NCBI GenBank assembly: GCA_021767625.1
Contig: JAASTB010000020.1
Span: 1 to 15,446, forward strand
DNA length: 15,446 nucleotides
Origin: Wenzhouxiangella sp.
GTDB lineage: Bacteria; Pseudomonadota; Gammaproteobacteria; Xanthomonadales; Wenzhouxiangellaceae
Direction: 5' to 3'
The first letter of the stretch is position 1. The number at the start of each line of letters is the position of its first letter. A program made the translations under genes and the position numbers. This document shows, piece by piece, positions 8,531-14,891 of this stretch. The notes under the pieces were generated by a model. That model did no database searches and was not told the DNA's origin. It was given only the letters and a program-made list of their open reading frames with translations.

Positions 8531-8801
8531 AGACCAAGAACCTAGCTTCATAGGCCCAAGATGTTACCGCCCCGCCAGGACTTTGGCGAGCGGTGAGCGG
8601 CGCACGCGAATCGCCAGGACTCTTTCAAGCCATATATTTTTGCTGGTTCCTCCGGCTTCTCCCTCGGGGCTTTCAGTTGACGGCCAACCTGAATGCCGGG
8701 GCGATTTTGACGCTATTCGACGGCGAATGTTAGCGTCCCAAACGCTGAACTCCAGTTGGCGCAAAAGGGGTTCACGCATCAAATTCGGTAGGAGGATTTC
8801 A
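8531..8801. promoter_or_regulatory. Shared upstream region of two divergent secreted-protein genes
   Basis: About 270 bp between divergent starts with no gene of its own. A plausible plus-strand promoter is TTGACG, 17 bp, TTAGCG (starting near 8708). A 10-bp direct repeat CGCCAGGACT occurs at 8573-8582 and 8612-8621, 39 bp apart, near the minus-strand gene and could be a regulator site. The strongest signal is AGGAGG at 8790-8795, the ribosome-binding site of the plus-strand gene. Promoter calls are by eye only. Confidence 0.3.
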
Positions 8802-9194
8802 ATGAAATTTTTGAAGATTCTTCTGTTGGTATGCACCGCTCTCGCCGCCTCAGGTCCGCAGGCCATTGCCTCGCCTGCAGACGGCCAAGGCGATGTCGAT
8901 TTCGGCGCGAAGTTGAGCGCTGAGTCGGAGGACGCTCTGGTCTCCTTCCAGGATTCTCTGGAGCGGATCACATCTGCCAAGGGCGCGCGCATCACCGACG
9001 TCTCGGTCGACCACTCAATGAGCAACGACGGCGACTTCAGCACGCTGAACACCAGCTGCACGGCCAGTGCAACCGTGGGCATTCCGGGTGGCACGGAAGT
9101 CACTATCGAGGCAACTGCGTCCACCTGCACGCAAGCCGTGCAGATGGTCCAGAACGCCGTCCAGGACCTAATGGACGACCTCGACATCGAGTAA
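8802..9194 (+). CDS. Small secreted protein of unknown function
   Basis: A 130-residue protein with a Sec signal peptide (MKFLKILLLVCTALAASGP, probable cleavage after AIA near 23). The mature part is acidic, Ser/Thr/Ala rich and has just two cysteines (C86, C109) that could form one disulfide, framing SATVGIPGGTEVTIEATAST, a likely beta hairpin. It ends in an acidic helix (QNAVQDLMDDLDIE). The start is well supported by AGGAGG six bases before the ATG at 8802; the open frame back to 8583 is not coding. A strong GC hairpin follows the stop. No family is recognised. It is divergent from another secreted hypothetical gene, which may suggest related expression but proves no shared role. Confidence 0.75.
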   Translation: MKFLKILLLVCTALAASGPQAIASPADGQGDVDFGAKLSAESEDALVSFQDSLERITSAKGARITDVSVDHSMSNDGDFSTLNTSCTASATVGIPGGTEVTIEATASTCTQAVQMVQNAVQDLMDDLDIE

Positions 9195-9204
9195 ACGGAA
9201 ACGC

Positions 9205-9231
9205 GCCGGCCCGGTGCTTCGCCGGGCCGGC
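9205..9231 (+). terminator. Perfect 10-bp GC hairpin after the small secreted-protein gene
   Basis: GCCGGCCCGG (9205-9214) pairs perfectly with CCGGGCCGGC (9222-9231) around a 7-base loop, 10 bases after the stop codon. It lacks a T-run. Its placement and strength make transcript end or 3'-end protection the best reading. Confidence 0.6.
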
Positions 9232-9351
9232 ATCATCAAACCAGTCCAAGATTTCATCACTACACTGGATCCTCCGGCTGCGGGAGACAGGTTTCTCGCA
9301 CTGGCATGCGTTCGTCTGCAAGTCGACGGAAAATGCACTAGGCTCGGCGTA

Positions 9352-9548
9352 AACAGTCAATACCCTGGTAGTGCCTGCCCGACCAAGACTTCGCCCGGAG
9401 CCGGCGGCGCCGGTCGCCTCCTCATAGGCGCTTTCGGGCCAAGATCCAGCGCCTTACAGACAGTTTCTCGTCCCATTGACCCAGCACTCAGAAGAACTCG
9501 AGCTGTTACAACCTAGGAACTGGGCCCGTCAGCCAGAAGTCTCGTGGG
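9352..9548 (+). repeat. Copy 1 of a ~200-bp diverged direct repeat
   Basis: This stretch aligns with 10789-10992 almost end to end, roughly three quarters identical by eye. Shared blocks include AATACCCTGGTAGTGCC, TTCGCCCGGA, GCCTCCTCAT, TTCGGGCCAAG, GCGCCTTACAGACA, CACTCAGAAGA, AACCTAGGAA/CACCTAGGAA and GGGCCC. It includes an imperfect hairpin at 9392-9416 with two mismatches. No protein is supported here: the frame that is open changes between copies by small gaps. It opens the 478-bp gene-free stretch 9232-9709. Similarity to the other copy begins abruptly at AACAG, which in copy 2 lies in the last codons of a transposase. Confidence 0.8.
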
Positions 9549-9610
9549 AGCCCCGGATTCTGTTAGAACTTGAGCCGCGGAACCAATAGCCGATCTCGCG
9601 CCCAATTCAG

Positions 9611-9660
9611 CCCACTCTCAGAAGCTCCCAAAGTGTCACCGACCGGGCCCAAAGCGATTC
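9611..9660 (+). repeat. Possible third, partial and decayed copy of the repeat
   Basis: CTCTCAGAAG, then a TCCCA-like stretch, GTGTCACC and CCGGGCCC appear in the same order as CACTCAGAAG, TTCCGA, CCGTCACC and GGGCCC in copy 2 (10929-10972), with an 8-base gap. It is short and diverged, so chance similarity is not excluded. The rest of 9549-9709 shows nothing I can name. Confidence 0.3.
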
Positions 9661-9709
9661 AGCCCGAGTTTTCTTGGGCGCCTTGATTTCTGACTAACGA
9701 ATTCCGCCT

Positions 9710-10237
9710 CTATTGCCTCAAAACCAAGTCCGGATCTTCATCAAATGAAATCCCGCGATAGTCGTAAGCACCCAACCTTTGGAGATCAGAGTTGAAGAGA
9801 ACGATGCTGGATTCGCCCCCCGGATGCACCCTTTCTAGGGGATGAACATCTTTGCGATTAGGATCGATTGGATTTTCAACCAAGGCAACTGCATAATATT
9901 CTCCATACCTGTAGAAGCCAAAGTCGTATTTGAAGTACTCAGCGCCATCACGTTGAGTTCGGATTGCCAGCATTCGGGCAACCCCGTCCCACAAACGCTC
10001 ACAGATCCCGCGATTCGATTTATCAGTTAGCGCTAATGGCTCAATGTTGGCAAGGGCTCTCTTTGCCTTGTCGTTGTCCCAGTATGCGCTGGCAGTCTTG
10101 AAACGCATCATATGCTCTTCCACTTCGCTGGAAGGGGTAGGGCATGCAGGGTCAAAAGCAGACTCACCTGGAACAGCCTCTTGCCAGATGGCTATCAGGA
10201 AGATCGCAAGCATAAAAATGTAGGCAAAGCGATTCAT
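9710..10237 (-). CDS. Exported protein of unknown function
   Basis: A 175-residue protein beginning MNRFAYIFMLAIFLIAIWQE, a Sec signal peptide or N-terminal anchor. The mature part carries a charged helix (EVEEHMMRFKTASAYWDNDKA), a cysteine-containing turn (NRGICERLWDG), and an aromatic strand region (YFKYDFGFYRYGEYYAVALV). It ends in a segment rich in Asp and Glu with no hydrophobic tail. The ATG at 10237 is preceded by GGGAGG (10244-10249) six bases upstream, which decides against the in-frame TTG at 10243. No family is recognised. It lies alone between two copies of the ~200-bp repeat, with base composition less GC-rich than the genes to its left, which suggests accessory DNA. Confidence 0.7.
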   Translation of the reverse strand: MNRFAYIFMLAIFLIAIWQEAVPGESAFDPACPTPSSEVEEHMMRFKTASAYWDNDKAKRALANIEPLALTDKSNRGICERLWDGVARMLAIRTQRDGAEYFKYDFGFYRYGEYYAVALVENPIDPNRKDVHPLERVHPGGESSIVLFNSDLQRLGAYDYRGISFDEDPDLVLRQ

Positions 10238-10433
10238 AACCAACCTCCCGAAAGCAAGACTTGGCGCTTAGCGATTCAATAGCACCATCGACTTCCTCAA
10301 TAATCTGGCCATTTTCATCGAAGACAGTTATCTGGTCTCCATCGATAACTAGTCTAACCGGGACACTGAACCGCCCCGGGCCTCCGAGCATACCTCCGTC
10401 CGGCAGCGACTCGAATCGACTCGATCTGCCGTT
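10164..10433 (-). pseudogene. Possible 5'-truncated coding fragment upstream of the exported-protein gene
   Basis: The minus strand from ~10433 reads RFESLPDGGMLGGPGRFSVP, then VRLVIDGDQITVFDENGQII, then EEVDGAIESLSA, before running into the ribosome-binding site and first 74 bases of the exported-protein gene in another frame. The middle 45 residues look like genuine protein. The frame continues rightwards only as antisense to the transposase remnant, so a gene may have been cut there. The internal ATG at 10391 has GGAGG only one base away, so it is not a convincing start. I cannot name a family. This covers 10250-10433, which otherwise has no gene. Confidence 0.25.
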
Positions 10434-10808
10434 TTGAAGGTGCTTGGCGGCCCTTCCAAGGACCAGGCGCTCAAGGCGGTTGCGGGTCTGGATGTCGACA
10501 CCCTTGCCGACCTCACAGAGTCCAGCTATATCGCTCTTGTCCGCTGGACGGGCCTTCAAACCCACCCGGAGAAGCGTTGTAAGTTGTCCGCGGCCGATGG
10601 ACGACCGCCCGAAGCGCTATGGGGCGTCGCAAACCACCCTCGCGAGTGGATGCGGCGCGTACAGGGTACCGAAAGCCGCTACTACCGTGCGATCGGCTCG
10701 GCCGAGGCCTTGATGCAGAAGGCCGCCGATCTGGGCCAGCGCTGGATGAAAGGTGTCTCCGGCGAGTACGCGCTCAAAAAGCTACGGGAACAGCCAATAC
10801 CCTGGTAG
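10434..10808 (+). pseudogene. C-terminal remnant of a RAYT (REP-associated tyrosine) transposase
   Basis: About 124 codons read into a TAG at 10806-10808. The part LADLTESSYIALVRWTGLQT, PEKR, WMRRVQGTESRYYRAIGS and LGQRWMKGVSG resembles the C-terminal region of IS200-like RAYT proteins (the usual pattern is 'Y..LV.WTG...R.DKRG ... F.RAVG ... RW..G'). The catalytic Y1 domain with its HUH motif and tyrosine, which should lie about 200 residues upstream, is missing, so this piece cannot transpose. Its last codons and stop (CCCTGGTAGTGCC) run into the repeat at 10789-10992, and the GTAG after the stop resembles the head of GTAG-type REP elements. Family assignment is by memory of the pattern and is moderate. 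Confidence 0.55.
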
Positions 10809-10992
10809 TGCCCTCTTGCCCTAGATTTCGCCCGGAACCGACGGCTCCGGGCGCCTCCTCATGGGCGACTTCGGGCCAAGTTCCCAAATCCGGCGCCTTA
10901 CAGACAATTTTGTGCCCCACTGACCTCGCACTCAGAAGATTCCGAGCCGTCACCACCTAGGAATAGGGCCCTTCCGCCAAGAATTTCGTGGC
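10789..10992 (+). repeat. Copy 2 of the ~200-bp diverged direct repeat
   Basis: This is the partner of 9352-9548, starting in the last six codons of the RAYT remnant. It contains an 11-bp stem CGCCCGGAACC (10829-10839) and GGCTCCGGGCG (10843-10853) with a 3-base loop and one A-C mismatch. The rest has no coding signal. It may be the 3' flank of the RAYT element, mobilised or left behind twice. With the tandem repeat and promoter that follow, it fills the gene-free stretch 10809-11125. Confidence 0.8.
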
Positions 10993-11026
10993 TGTCCTGG
11001 TTTCTTTCGCTGTCCTGGTTTCTTTC
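10991..11026 (+). repeat. Perfect 18-bp tandem duplication
   Basis: GCTGTCCTGGTTTCTTTC occurs twice head to tail (10991-11008 and 11009-11026) with no mismatch. It sits exactly where similarity to the ~200-bp repeat ends and the AT-richer R-M island begins. Perfect identity means it is recent: slippage or a junction scar. Confidence 0.9.
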
Positions 11027-11076
11027 GCGGGTTCTTCCAGATTTTTTTGCGCATATTCCCCCGTTAGCTTGTATTT

Positions 11077-11122
11077 TTGAGATGAGCGTTTTAACATGTA
11101 ACATACATAACATATGTAGCAT
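11077..11122 (+). promoter_or_regulatory. Likely methyltransferase-operon promoter with four TAACAT repeats
   Basis: A -35 TTGAGA (11077-11082, 5 of 6) and a -10 TAACAT (11099-11104, 4 of 6) are spaced 16 bp. The -10 is one of four same-strand repeats: TAACAT at 11092, 11099 and 11108, and TAGCAT at 11117. Two short palindromes, ACATGT (11094-11099) and ACATATGT (11110-11117), fall inside with centres 17 bp apart. Transcription would start near 11111, about 15 bases before the RHH start codon, so the leader is very short with no Shine-Dalgarno. Repeats of 6-8 bp at 7-9 bp steps fit RHH dimers binding side by side; autoregulation is inferred. Confidence 0.5.
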
Positions 11123-11125
11123 GAA

Positions 11126-11311
11126 ATGGCCCCAAGAAGCGATTCTGGCAGACTCGTAATTGAGATTGATCCTGAGATCAAGAAAGAGCTCTACGTAGCA
11201 CTCGCTAAAAAACAACTCACTCTTCGTGAGTGGTTTTTGAACAGAGTCCAGGAGTTTCTTTCTGACTCCGCTCAGCGTGAGATTAATTTCGGAGCCAATG
11301 ACAAGCCGTAA
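11126..11311 (+). CDS. Small ribbon-helix-helix (Arc/CopG-like) protein, probable R-M controller
   Basis: A 61-residue protein. GRLVIEIDP (8-16) is the DNA-contacting strand, followed by helix 1 (EIKKELYVALAKKQ), a TLREW turn and helix 2 (REWFLNRVQEFLSD), the standard RHH fold of dimeric repressors. An in-frame TAG at 11117 makes the ATG at 11126 the first possible start; there is no Shine-Dalgarno, and the mRNA leader is probably very short. It overlaps or abuts the first methyltransferase gene, so the two are likely coupled. Repeated TAACAT elements on its promoter suggest it represses its own operon and hence sets methyltransferase level, as C proteins do in other R-M systems. An antitoxin role is less likely because no toxin gene is adjacent. 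Confidence 0.75.
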   Translation: MAPRSDSGRLVIEIDPEIKKELYVALAKKQLTLREWFLNRVQEFLSDSAQREINFGANDKP

Positions 11312-12290
11312 GATGCAAACTACAAACCAGAATCAGAGCAAGCCTCAATCAACGAAGAAGAGATCCTATTTCAGCTGCCGTAAGTGCGGCTTGCAAACTG
11401 ACGCGTTGCCGGCAACGGAACGCTCTCGCAAAGAGCTATGCCGAGACTGCTTCGGCAAGAATCCTGACCGCCGACCGAAGGACTTGAATGAACTAAGCGG
11501 CAAGGAATGGGCAGCATACAGTCGCAGTGTAGAAGAGTATCCAGACACCCGATCAAAGAAGCAGAAAGAGCACGGAGCCTGTTTCCCACTTTCTCTAGCG
11601 AAACAACAGATTGAGATCTATACAAAGAGTCGAGCACTGGTGCTGGACCCATTTGTCGGCGTCGGCACGACAATGGATGCCGCGAAATCTTTGAACCGAC
11701 GAGGAGTCGGTATAGATATCAATAAGTCATTTGCAGCTCAAACCCGTAGAGATCTAAAAGACCGAAAGAAGGACTTCTTAATTAGAACTGGTGACGCACG
11801 AAATCTGCGTAAGTTTGTAAACCCGAGCTCTGTAGATTTCATCCTTACTAGCCCTCCATATGCAGACTTGCTAAGGACTATTAAAGGCGACTTTGCATTT
11901 AAATGGAGAGAGCACTCTACACTTAATGCCCTGAGCAACCCTGCTCCCTACTCCGAAAAACCAAATGACCTCGGCAACCTTGATTACGAAGACTTCCTAA
12001 ACGCTATTAGCGATGTTTTTTCAGAATGCTATTATGTCCTTAAAAATAATGCCTATTCAGTTTGGATTGTAAAAGATTTCAGGGCAGTCAAGCGCGGGGT
12101 TCCTTACGTCAACTTCCACGGGCACATAATAGAGGCCGCTGAAGCATCAGGGTTCACTCTTTGGGATATTAAGATCTATGACCAAACCCGGTTTAGGCCG
12201 CTCGTATGCTTAGGATACCCCTCCAAGAATTACTATCTCAACATTGGGCATTCATACATAATAGTTTTACGCAAAATCGAAGAGAATTAA
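11298..12290 (+). CDS. DNA methyltransferase with N-terminal zinc ribbon (SPPY type, N4-cytosine or N6-adenine)
   Basis: A 330-residue exocyclic-amine DNA methyltransferase. The N-terminus has two CxxC pairs (C27/C30 and C48/C51), a likely zinc ribbon, and a Lys/Gln-rich lead. Motif X is near HGACFPLSLAKQQI (92-105), the AdoMet-binding motif I is DPFVGVGTT (117-125), and the catalytic motif IV is TSPPY (184-188). SPPY is most common in N4-cytosine enzymes. The order X-I-IV, with only ~60 residues between I and IV, puts the target-recognition part after IV, or in the zinc ribbon. The start could be ATG 11298 (GGAG only 3 bases away, overlapping the RHH gene by 14 bases) or ATG 11313 just after the RHH stop. 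It is followed after 7 bp by the second methyltransferase. AT-rich codon use (AGA, ATA, TTA) differs from the left-hand genes, a sign of transfer. Confidence 0.88.
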   Translation: MTSRKMQTTNQNQSKPQSTKKRSYFSCRKCGLQTDALPATERSRKELCRDCFGKNPDRRPKDLNELSGKEWAAYSRSVEEYPDTRSKKQKEHGACFPLSLAKQQIEIYTKSRALVLDPFVGVGTTMDAAKSLNRRGVGIDINKSFAAQTRRDLKDRKKDFLIRTGDARNLRKFVNPSSVDFILTSPPYADLLRTIKGDFAFKWREHSTLNALSNPAPYSEKPNDLGNLDYEDFLNAISDVFSECYYVLKNNAYSVWIVKDFRAVKRGVPYVNFHGHIIEAAEASGFTLWDIKIYDQTRFRPLVCLGYPSKNYYLNIGHSYIIVLRKIEEN

Positions 12291-12297
12291 GAAAAAA

Positions 12298-13437
12298 ATG
12301 CTTCCATCATTCGATTTTGCCTTGCGAGAAGCAGGCCGCAATCATGTACACGGCATGCACCCTTATGCCGCGAAATTCACACCAGAGATCCCAAGGAAAC
12401 TTCTTGGCGCCTTCACTCAGCCTGGTGATATAGTTCTTGACCCATTCTGCGGATCAGGAACCACTCTAGTTGAAGCCCTGTTAGCAGACTGCATTCCTAT
12501 CGGCATAGACACAAACCCAATTGCGTGCCTAGCCTCATACGCGAAAACCACCCCCCCCAGCAGAAACGAATTAACACAAATCAAGGGGGATTTGAATATT
12601 TGGGAGCAAAACACAACATTTTTTGGTAATTCCTCAATTCAGTATGACGAGCCTCCAGAAATCACATTTCTAAATTCCTCAAAGTGGTTCCATAGAGATG
12701 CACTTAAAGAAGTAGAAGGAATTCTCACATTTATTGGCCAAATCGAATCCATTAGGCCACGACAGTTTTTACTCGCGTCCCTGTCCGCAACGATAGTGCG
12801 AATCTCGAACCAGGAAAGTGAAACACGCTGGCGGGCGATACAAAAACCCTTCTCCCGCGGCTCTGCGATAGCAAAGTTTGTAAAGAAGGCACGAGATAAT
12901 ATTAAACGAGTTGAGGAGTTTTACGGGAAATTAGGTCGCGACTCTCTTCCTGAAGCGTCGATTCACTGCGCTGACAGTCGATACCTAGACTTTATATCGG
13001 ATAACTCTATAGATCTAGCGCTCTCCTCTCCACCCTACATGAACTCTTATGATTATTATCTGTATCATAAACTCAGAATGTTTATTTTGGGGTTTGATCA
13101 CAAAAAAACTCAAGAGCAGGAGATAGGGTCTAGAAATAAGCACTCTGACAAGAGCGCGCCTGAACAATCGTTCTACACAGAGATGGCACAATGCATAGCT
13201 GAGATCGCCCGTAAACTTCGTCCTAAGGCACATTTATGCTTTGTCGTTGGCGACTCGATACTTAACGGAAGGCTCGTTGATATGGGCTGCTGCTATAAGT
13301 CCATTGTCAAAGACGCTGGGCTTTCGCTTATTGATAGTTACTCATACCCCCAGACAAAATATACAAGGACCTTTTCAAGAACTCACAAAAATCATCGCAA
13401 AAAAAGCCATATCATGCTATTTCAAAAACTTCCTTAA
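12298..13437 (+). CDS. Second DNA methyltransferase (SPPY type, large insert between motifs I and IV)
   Basis: A 379-residue DNA methyltransferase. HGMHPYAAKFTPEIPRKLL (18-36) matches motif X, DPFCGSGTT (48-56) is motif I, GIDTNPIA follows as motif II, and SSPPY (243-247) is catalytic motif IV. Nearly 190 residues lie between I and IV, the place where alpha-type enzymes keep the target-recognition domain, so its layout differs from its partner. With the first enzyme it probably methylates the other strand of one asymmetric target. The start is the ATG at 12298, 7 bp after the first gene, with only a weak upstream purine run (GAGA). The last 26 bases overlap the 3' end of the convergent endonuclease gene. 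SPPY favours N4-cytosine, but N6-adenine is possible. Confidence 0.88.
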   Translation: MLPSFDFALREAGRNHVHGMHPYAAKFTPEIPRKLLGAFTQPGDIVLDPFCGSGTTLVEALLADCIPIGIDTNPIACLASYAKTTPPSRNELTQIKGDLNIWEQNTTFFGNSSIQYDEPPEITFLNSSKWFHRDALKEVEGILTFIGQIESIRPRQFLLASLSATIVRISNQESETRWRAIQKPFSRGSAIAKFVKKARDNIKRVEEFYGKLGRDSLPEASIHCADSRYLDFISDNSIDLALSSPPYMNSYDYYLYHKLRMFILGFDHKKTQEQEIGSRNKHSDKSAPEQSFYTEMAQCIAEIARKLRPKAHLCFVVGDSILNGRLVDMGCCYKSIVKDAGLSLIDSYSYPQTKYTRTFSRTHKNHRKKSHIMLFQKLP

Positions 13438-14689
13438 TGGAATCCACTTGCTCATCGGTAAGCGTTGAAAACCTACCCTCAATCTCAAGTTCATTTGCTA
13501 GAGGCTCATTGATGAACACAACATGAAGCACACGCCCAACCCAAAAGAATGCAAGGCAGTCACCTGATGTCAGTTTTCCGGGAATTGCGCTTTTATTATG
13601 CAAAGTAAACCGCAATTCATCATTAGAGCGAGGCTGCTCTTCAGATGGGCAATACAGAACGGCTCGGGCATTGCAATTCACTGACGATAATTTAGTCGCG
13701 TGAAAAACTGCCTTAATCGATATATCCGCCTGTTCAGCCCCAACCGAAGTTAGTTGCTTATTCTCTAGTTGCGGGAACGCGTTCCAAAAACGCTTTGGTA
13801 TCTGAATTTGGCCAGGTGCCGCAGAATCTGAAATATCCCATGAGCTTAAGCGCTTGGAAAAGGCCTTAGGGCTCGGACTCCACTGTAATTGAGCCCCATC
13901 GATCTCAGATACAACTCCGCCAGCCCTCAAGCCCTCTTTATCGTCTTCTAATCCATAATCTGACGTGCCCTCAGAAACTGAGAGCCCATATTTCTCCGAC
14001 ACTCTAAGAGCCCAGGATCGCACATCAAAATCAGGAGGCGGGATATCCGCAAGCTCTGCGACAACCTTCTTCGCTGCTTTTTTCTTTGTTTTCTTTTTTG
14101 CAGCAGGGGCACTTCCCTTTCTTTTAGAACGAAGGTCAGCTTCCGATCTTTGAAGCTCTATTTCAGTGGGAAACTCCCGGACAACCCTTGCAATATTCTT
14201 TGTACTAATTTGCTCAACTCCAGCATCTTCCAAGAGCAAGTTCGCGTCAAAGAGCTTATAAGCGATTGCTTCGTACTGTTCACCTTGAAGGCTCATATCA
14301 AATTCTAATACGCTTGCAGCTTCGACATTGCGATATAGACCAGCACCGGTCAAGTTATTAGAACCCACCACAACGACTGCGCGACCAGTTGTCCGCAGTA
14401 TGTAGAGCTTGGGATGGAAGACTACTTGTCCTCTATTACAAATATATAGTTCGTCTACGTTTTCATAAAGGAAGGCGATGGCTTCGGCGGATGTATTTCC
14501 TTGATTGGCGCCCACAACAACTCGGCTGTTTGCCCCATCTGCGGCTAAGACCTCGCTAATGCGGGAAACCCCTGACATGCGAACGTAGGCTACTGCAATA
14601 TTTAACTCAGTTAATGTGCTGCCATTTTCTGTAAATCTGCGCACATACTCACCGAGTTGAAAGTAGGCTGGCTGGATGAATATGGTCAT
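13412..14689 (-). CDS. Phospholipase-D-type restriction endonuclease (BfiI/NgoFVII-like)
   Basis: A 425-residue protein. Residues 1-170 form a PLD nuclease domain with H92-x-K94 (VVFHPKLYILR) followed by VVVVGSNNLTGAGLYRN (G109-S110-N111), a single HKD-type motif; such enzymes work as dimers without metal and through a phosphohistidine. Residues ~186-210 form a lysine-rich linker (KKKTKKKAAKK). The C-terminal half (~290-400), with IQIPKRFWNAFPQLEN and SGDCLAFFWVGRVLHVVFI, may be a B3-like DNA-binding domain as in BfiI, but this is only by shape. Start is ATG 14689, with no Shine-Dalgarno; a TATAAA -10 lies at 14714-14719. It faces the two methyltransferase genes, so it is expressed from its own promoter. 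A PLD helicase-linked or repair nuclease is an alternative, but the context favours restriction. Confidence 0.8.
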   Translation of the reverse strand: MTIFIQPAYFQLGEYVRRFTENGSTLTELNIAVAYVRMSGVSRISEVLAADGANSRVVVGANQGNTSAEAIAFLYENVDELYICNRGQVVFHPKLYILRTTGRAVVVVGSNNLTGAGLYRNVEAASVLEFDMSLQGEQYEAIAYKLFDANLLLEDAGVEQISTKNIARVVREFPTEIELQRSEADLRSKRKGSAPAAKKKTKKKAAKKVVAELADIPPPDFDVRSWALRVSEKYGLSVSEGTSDYGLEDDKEGLRAGGVVSEIDGAQLQWSPSPKAFSKRLSSWDISDSAAPGQIQIPKRFWNAFPQLENKQLTSVGAEQADISIKAVFHATKLSSVNCNARAVLYCPSEEQPRSNDELRFTLHNKSAIPGKLTSGDCLAFFWVGRVLHVVFINEPLANELEIEGRFSTLTDEQVDSIKEVFEIA

Positions 14690-14713
14690 TAATCATTTAC
14701 CTAGCTAAATTCT

Positions 14714-14719
14714 TTTATA
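14714..14719 (-). promoter_or_regulatory. Probable -10 element of the endonuclease gene
   Basis: TATAAA on the minus strand lies 24 bases before the endonuclease ATG, in an AT-rich stretch. The best -35 at 17 bp spacing is only TCAGGC, so the promoter looks weak or activator-dependent. None of the TAACAT repeats found at the methyltransferase promoter occur here. The rest of 14720-14843 holds no gene that I can support. Confidence 0.35.
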
Positions 14720-14891
14720 AAGTCGAATGAATACAAGCCTGATGACACATTCATTGCATCACTTGCTTAGTCCGATATCAAGGAAAAGATTCTGCCCTCT
14801 CGATTAGGGGACATCAAGAACACATCCAAGCTAACCCGAAAAATTAAGCCTCTACAGCGTCGAGAAAATACCGCAACCGCCGGGCTGACGT

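Noticed and set aside
9352..10992. Integron cassette with attC sites
   Set aside because: The repeats are ~200 bp without paired R and L core sites such as GTTRRRY, no integrase is near, and the enclosed gene runs opposite to the repeat orientation.
11126..11311. RHH protein as antitoxin of a toxin-antitoxin pair
   Set aside because: The next gene is a complete methyltransferase, not a small toxin, and it is coupled to the RHH gene.
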